Positions 5,579 to 7,980 of a stretch of DNA of 7,980 bases are shown piece after piece. The stretch's first letter is position 1, and each line of letters begins with the position of its first letter. Below the pieces are notes generated by a model that was given only the letters and a program-made list of their open reading frames with translations, was not told where the DNA came from and searched no databases. Origin of the DNA: Alphaproteobacteria bacterium (GTDB lineage: Bacteria > Pseudomonadota > Alphaproteobacteria > Micropepsales > Micropepsaceae); the NCBI GenBank assembly GCA_003131925.1, contig PKWC01000010.1, forward strand, positions 1 through 7,980, read 5' to 3'. Position numbers and translations under genes: made by a program.

Positions 5579-6511
5579 ATGACACTGAGCGGCGAAGAAT
5601 TGACGGTCCGCACACGCTTTAGGGCGGGGACAATCGCGACGCTTGTGATATTGCTCGGTGCCTTTCCGACTCCGTTACCCCGCCCAACAGATCAAGGGCG
5701 ACCACCAGTCGCCAAAGAAAAGAGCGAGAGTCCCAAAGGCACAGACCAGAAATCCAAGGGCAACGGCGGCCCATCCACGGTAGCGTTGACGCGCGGCGCG
5801 TTGCCAGCCGCACCGCTGTATGTAGAGCCCACTTGCGACCACACTGATCGCTCCGCCGAATGCAATGATAGGTGGTGGAGGAAATTCTGGACAGACCCTG
5901 TTGCGACCTTCACTGGCGCTCTTTTCTTCGCGACCTTGTTCCAAGTGTTTTTCACTTGGATGGCCCTTGTTCAAAGCCGAAAAGCCAACGAGGCCGCGCG
6001 AGATGCCGAGAAGAACACCAACGAGTCCCTGATTACCACTAACCGGCCCTATGTGTTCGTTCGGGGGTTCACCTCCATAGAATTGACTGATCAAGAGGGA
6101 AGGCAAATTGGATGGCGATGTATCGTCGTTTGGGAGAACAGCGGCAGTACGCCCACAATTGATCTGAAAATGTGGGTTAGTTGGGGTTATTTTGAAGGTG
6201 GCCCAATGCCGGATGATTTTCCGTTTCCTGATTTGGGTGATACTTCTTTTGATAGCGCAACCGCTATTGGTCCTCGCGCCCAAGTGACGACGACCGCCTT
6301 CTTGCTGCCCTTGGAACAGGCATTGCAGATAATGCACGGGCAAAGGACGATGTACATTTGGGGATGGGCGGATTATCGGGATATTTTTGCCAATACGCCA
6401 CGCAGGCGGACAGAGTTCTGCAACCAAATTCTCGTCAGCCCCATACCAGGTCCTCAGCCTCGACTGATGGTCGAGTTCCGCAATTTCAGCAGACACAATA
6501 GAACAACATAA
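5579..6511 (+). CDS. Uncharacterised membrane-anchored protein, paralogue-like to 1960-2937
   Basis: The 310-residue product has no function I recognise. It has a hydrophobic N-terminal segment (about 16-33) and a basic, Pro/Lys/Ser-rich linker (34-75). A Cys-containing stretch follows (86-95), then a Trp-rich junction (RWWRKFW at 98-104) and a transmembrane helix (about 109-131). A short polar helix (132-150) leads to a C-terminal domain from TTNRPYVFVRGF (153-164) to 285. That domain contains VVWENSGSTPTIDLKMWVSWGY, IGPRAQ and MYIWGWADYRDIF, then TEFC. The order and the terminal signature mirror the minus-strand gene at 1960-2937, and the 3' flanks are homologous. It lies 37 bases after the protease gene, with AGGA as a distant ribosome site, so it is probably in one operon with it. 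A 328-codon minus-strand frame opposite it is a shadow. Confidence 0.78.
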   Translation: MTLSGEELTVRTRFRAGTIATLVILLGAFPTPLPRPTDQGRPPVAKEKSESPKGTDQKSKGNGGPSTVALTRGALPAAPLYVEPTCDHTDRSAECNDRWWRKFWTDPVATFTGALFFATLFQVFFTWMALVQSRKANEAARDAEKNTNESLITTNRPYVFVRGFTSIELTDQEGRQIGWRCIVVWENSGSTPTIDLKMWVSWGYFEGGPMPDDFPFPDLGDTSFDSATAIGPRAQVTTTAFLLPLEQALQIMHGQRTMYIWGWADYRDIFANTPRRRTEFCNQILVSPIPGPQPRLMVEFRNFSRHNRTT

Positions 6512-6662
6512 CGCGACCATCGCCGCCCGCGCCCACGCGGGCCTTACTCCAACCGATTCTCCCAGCACCCAGTCATGGCGCACCTCCCGCGCCACGGACG
6601 GCTGGGTTTGTGAAATTGATTGCATTCCGCCGATCGGGCGGCTTTTGTCCCTTTGCGCCAAC
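6512..6662 (+). repeat. Conserved 3'-flank element, copy B
   Basis: This segment starts right after the stop of the 310-residue gene and is the inverted counterpart of 1803-1959. Landmarks in order are a GCCCGCG/CGCGGGC hairpin (6525-6542), CCTTACTCCA, the 33-bp core (6571-6603), a terminator-like hairpin (6627-6646) and TGCGCCAAC (6654-6662). The core hairpin has stem TGGCGC (6576-6581) with GCGCCA (6589-6594) and loop ACCTCCC (6582-6588). The core is far better conserved than its surroundings, which points to either a functional RNA or DNA site, or recent conversion. Confidence 0.7.
6627..6647 (+). terminator. Candidate intrinsic terminator of the protease/membrane-protein transcript
   Basis: CCGCC (6627-6631) pairs with GGCGG (6637-6641) around GATCG and is followed by CTTTTG. 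The stem is GC-rich but only five base pairs and the T run is four, so it is a moderate candidate. It lies about 115 bases after the stop codon, beyond the ACCTCCC-loop hairpin, which would leave that hairpin in the 3' UTR. Confidence 0.45.
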
Positions 6663-6789
6663 GTAACGCATAAGCCCAGGTACTATTGCGCAAACGCCCC
6701 AAGCGGGCAGCGCCGTCCATCCCCACTCTTAGGCGCACTATGAGCACCCTCGTTTTGAGGCTTTCCGGGACTCAGGCTGGGAGTCCGAG

Positions 6790-7026
6790 ATGCACTGGGA
6801 TGTTGGCGCTCTCGGTTTATGGGGCACCTTGGGGGTCGCCTTGATCGTCGGCGGCATTCAAATCGCAGGATGGCGGGATCGTGCCGTGATCGTCGGTCTC
6901 CTTGGTATTGGAGCGCTCTGCATCGTTACCACGATCGTCGTTCCCTTTCGAATGAACAGTTGTTCCACGCGCGAGTTTGTTTTTGATGGACGCCTCCGTC
7001 TCGCCCTTCGGTCCATGATTTGCTAG
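6790..7026 (+). pseudogene. Small two-helix membrane protein, probably a truncated gene with a foreign 3' end
   Basis: The 78-codon frame encodes two hydrophobic helices (about 7-26, GALGLWGTLGVALIVGGIQI, and about 33-52, VIVGLLGIGALCIVTTIVV) and then a polar tail. A good ribosome site, GGGAG, lies six bases before the ATG, but it sits in a potential hairpin of GGACTC (6768-6773) with GAGTCC (6781-6786). From about 6958 onward the opposite strand carries a recognisable DUF6471-like fragment, so the last ~20 codons are antisense to another gene. The original protein was therefore probably longer and has been cut here. It may still be expressed as a small membrane protein. Confidence 0.4.
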
Positions 7027-7110
7027 CCGGTCGGCCAGTCCGGCGTAGACAACGCCCGCGCGTTGCAGAGGGTTAAGCGCATGCTGAGTGCACCGTCGCA
7101 CTGAAACTAC
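6958..7110 (-). pseudogene. Fragment of a DUF6471-like gene next to the IS
   Basis: Read on the minus strand, about 50 codons give HALNPLQRAGVVYAGLADRL, then ETEASIKNKLARGTT. This is the N-terminal half of the pattern I know for DUF6471 proteins: LKRAGV.Y..LAERL, then E.E..I..K..RG.F, a small helix-turn-helix-like domain of unknown function. The homology ends abruptly near 6958, where the plus-strand membrane ORF begins, and the IS is inserted immediately upstream at 7111. Only the middle of the domain remains and no start or proper end is visible. Confidence 0.6.
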
Positions 7111-7112
7111 TA

Positions 7113-7130
7113 GGGCCAAAACCCAATAAA
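7113..7130 (+). repeat. IS left terminal inverted repeat
   Basis: GGGCCAAAACCCAATAAA matches the right end (7942-7959, read on the minus strand) at 14 of 18 positions. The TA immediately outside it (7111-7112) matches 7960-7961. Confidence 0.8.
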
Positions 7131-7188
7131 AGCATTGCTGGCTGAATCGGTTGTTGATTCTCTGTCTCTGTGATTCGGAGCAGGGACC

Positions 7189-7949
7189 ATGCGGCGCAAT
7201 CTATTTTGGCTGAACGACGAACAGTGGCGGCAGATCGAACCGCATTTGCCGAAGGATGTTCGAGGCAAGGAGCGGGTGGACGACCGTCGAGTGATCAGCG
7301 GCATCGTGCATGTACTCAAGAGCGGCTGCCGGTGGTGCGATTGTCCGCCGGAATATGGGCCGCCGACAACGGTTTACAATCGTTTCGTACGCTGGGCGGA
7401 ACGCGGCGTATGGGAACGATTGTTCCGCGCACTTGCCGCACGCGGTCGATCAACGAACACGCAGATGATCGACTCGACGCACGTCAAAGCCCACCGCTCG
7501 GCCTCGGGCGCAAAAAGGGGGAACAGAAGCAGGCGATTGGTCGCTCGCGAGGCGGGCGCAATACGAAAATCCACGCAATCGCAGATGCTAAAGGCCGTCT
7601 TCTTTCCATCCTATTGAGCGGCGGCCAGGCGCACGATTGTCCGCCCGCTCAGCGCTTGATCCGCCGCTCCAAAGCGGCGAAGAAACTTCTCGGCGACAAG
7701 GCCTACGACAGCGCAGAACTGCGGCAATGGCTGGAGAACCGCGGTACAAAGCCGATCATTCCCAACAAATCAAACCGCAAGCAGCCCTTCCGCTTCGACC
7801 GCAAATCCTACAAGCAGCGCCACCTGATCGAGAATGCGTTCTGCCGCCTCAAAGATTTCCGGCGCATCGCCACCCGCTATGACCGGCTCGCAAGAAACTT
7901 CCGCGCCTCCGTCTGTCTCGTTGCTGCTATCGTATGGTGGGTTTTATGA
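7189..7949 (+). CDS. IS5/IS427-group DDE transposase, made by a -1 frameshift
   Basis: The first frame runs from ATG 7189 to a stop at 7615-7617 (142 codons). It carries the N-terminal domain (LFWLNDEQWRQIEPHLP, VISGIVHVLKSGCRWCDCP, YGPPTTVYNRFVRWAERGVW) and the first catalytic Asp in MIDSTHVKAHR. The rest is in the -1 frame to TGA 7947-7949. That part contains RNTKIHAIADAKGRLL, the second Asp in LLGDKAYDS and the Glu in HLIENAFCRLKDFRRIATRYDR, so the DDE triad is complete. The frames overlap around AAAAAGGGGG at 7512-7521; a -1 slip there would yield a protein of about 253 residues, the normal size for the group. AGGG a few bases upstream serves the ATG. Programmed frameshifting is known in this group; use of this exact tract is inferred. 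Confidence 0.88.
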
Positions 7950-7959
7950 GTCTTGGCCC
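7942..7959 (-). repeat. IS right terminal inverted repeat
   Basis: On the minus strand it reads GGGCCAAGACTCATAAAA, matching the left end at 14 of 18 positions. It overlaps the last codons and the stop of the transposase frame, which is common for compact IS5 elements. Confidence 0.8.
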
Positions 7960-7980
7960 TAGAGAAAGCGGGCATGCGAT

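Larger units (their letters stand above)
7113..7959 (+). mobile_element. IS5-family insertion sequence, IS427-like group, complete
   Basis: The element is 847 bp, with imperfect terminal inverted repeats of about 18 bp: GGGCCAAAACCCAATAAA at the left and GGGCCAAGACTCATAAAA at the right read inward, 14 of 18 matching. It is flanked by TA at 7111-7112 and 7960-7961, the short target duplication typical of this group; both ends therefore read CTAG. Size, end sequences and two-frame transposase fit the IS427 subgroup. The element looks intact and potentially active. The insertion lies directly beside the DUF6471-like remnant. Confidence 0.88.

Noticed and set aside
5675..6661. 328-codon minus-strand open frame opposite the second membrane-protein gene
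   Set aside because: It has no family pattern and the plus strand has a clear transmembrane and C-terminal signature shared with the other paralogue-like protein. Codon mirroring explains its length.

Overview
The window looks like a chromosomal segment of a GC-rich alphaproteobacterium, most likely of the order Hyphomicrobiales (Rhizobiales). The reasons are an ECF sigma/anti-sigma pair with an alphaproteobacterial-style promoter, short dispersed CCCCTCTCCC-type repeats, an IS5/IS427-type element, and several protein families that I associate with Bradyrhizobium-like genomes. The genus is inferred from these impressions, not from a search.

The left end (1-1620) is GC-rich, ordinary backbone. 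It holds a palindromic dispersed repeat and then, on the minus strand, an ECF sigma factor gene translationally coupled to a membrane anti-sigma factor gene. A GGAATA/CGTCAT promoter-like sequence sits upstream and may be autoregulatory. Next comes a complete tRNA-Arg(CCT) at 1711-1787.

From the tRNA rightward the window becomes visibly less GC-rich and patchy, as in accessory DNA. An uncharacterised membrane-anchored protein gene (1960-2937, minus) faces away from a HigB/HigA-like toxin-antitoxin pair (3123-3837, plus). A frameshifted relic of a conserved hypothetical gene (3834-4275, minus) follows. Then comes a secreted retropepsin-like aspartic protease homologue with a C-terminal NTF2-like domain (4615-5541), probably co-transcribed with a second membrane-anchored protein (5579-6511) of the same architecture as the first.

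The two membrane-protein genes point outward. Each is followed, on its own coding strand, by a colinear ~150-bp homologous flank. Inside this flank a 33-bp core is almost perfectly conserved (32/33) and folds into a hairpin (TGGCGC/GCGCCA) whose loop, ACCTCCC, resembles an anti-Shine-Dalgarno sequence. In the second copy a terminator-like hairpin follows. This paired 3'-flank element is the most interesting signal in the window and could be a 3'-UTR-derived RNA or a dispersed mobile repeat.

The right end (6790-7980) is wreckage. A short two-helix membrane ORF runs into a minus-strand fragment of a DUF6471-like gene, and a complete 847-bp IS5-family element with a TA target duplication is inserted directly beside that fragment. 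Its transposase is split into two frames joined at an A5G5 tract. The genes from the tRNA to the IS do not form a single obvious pathway. They look like an island-type assemblage of a defence or stability module, envelope proteins and mobile-element debris.
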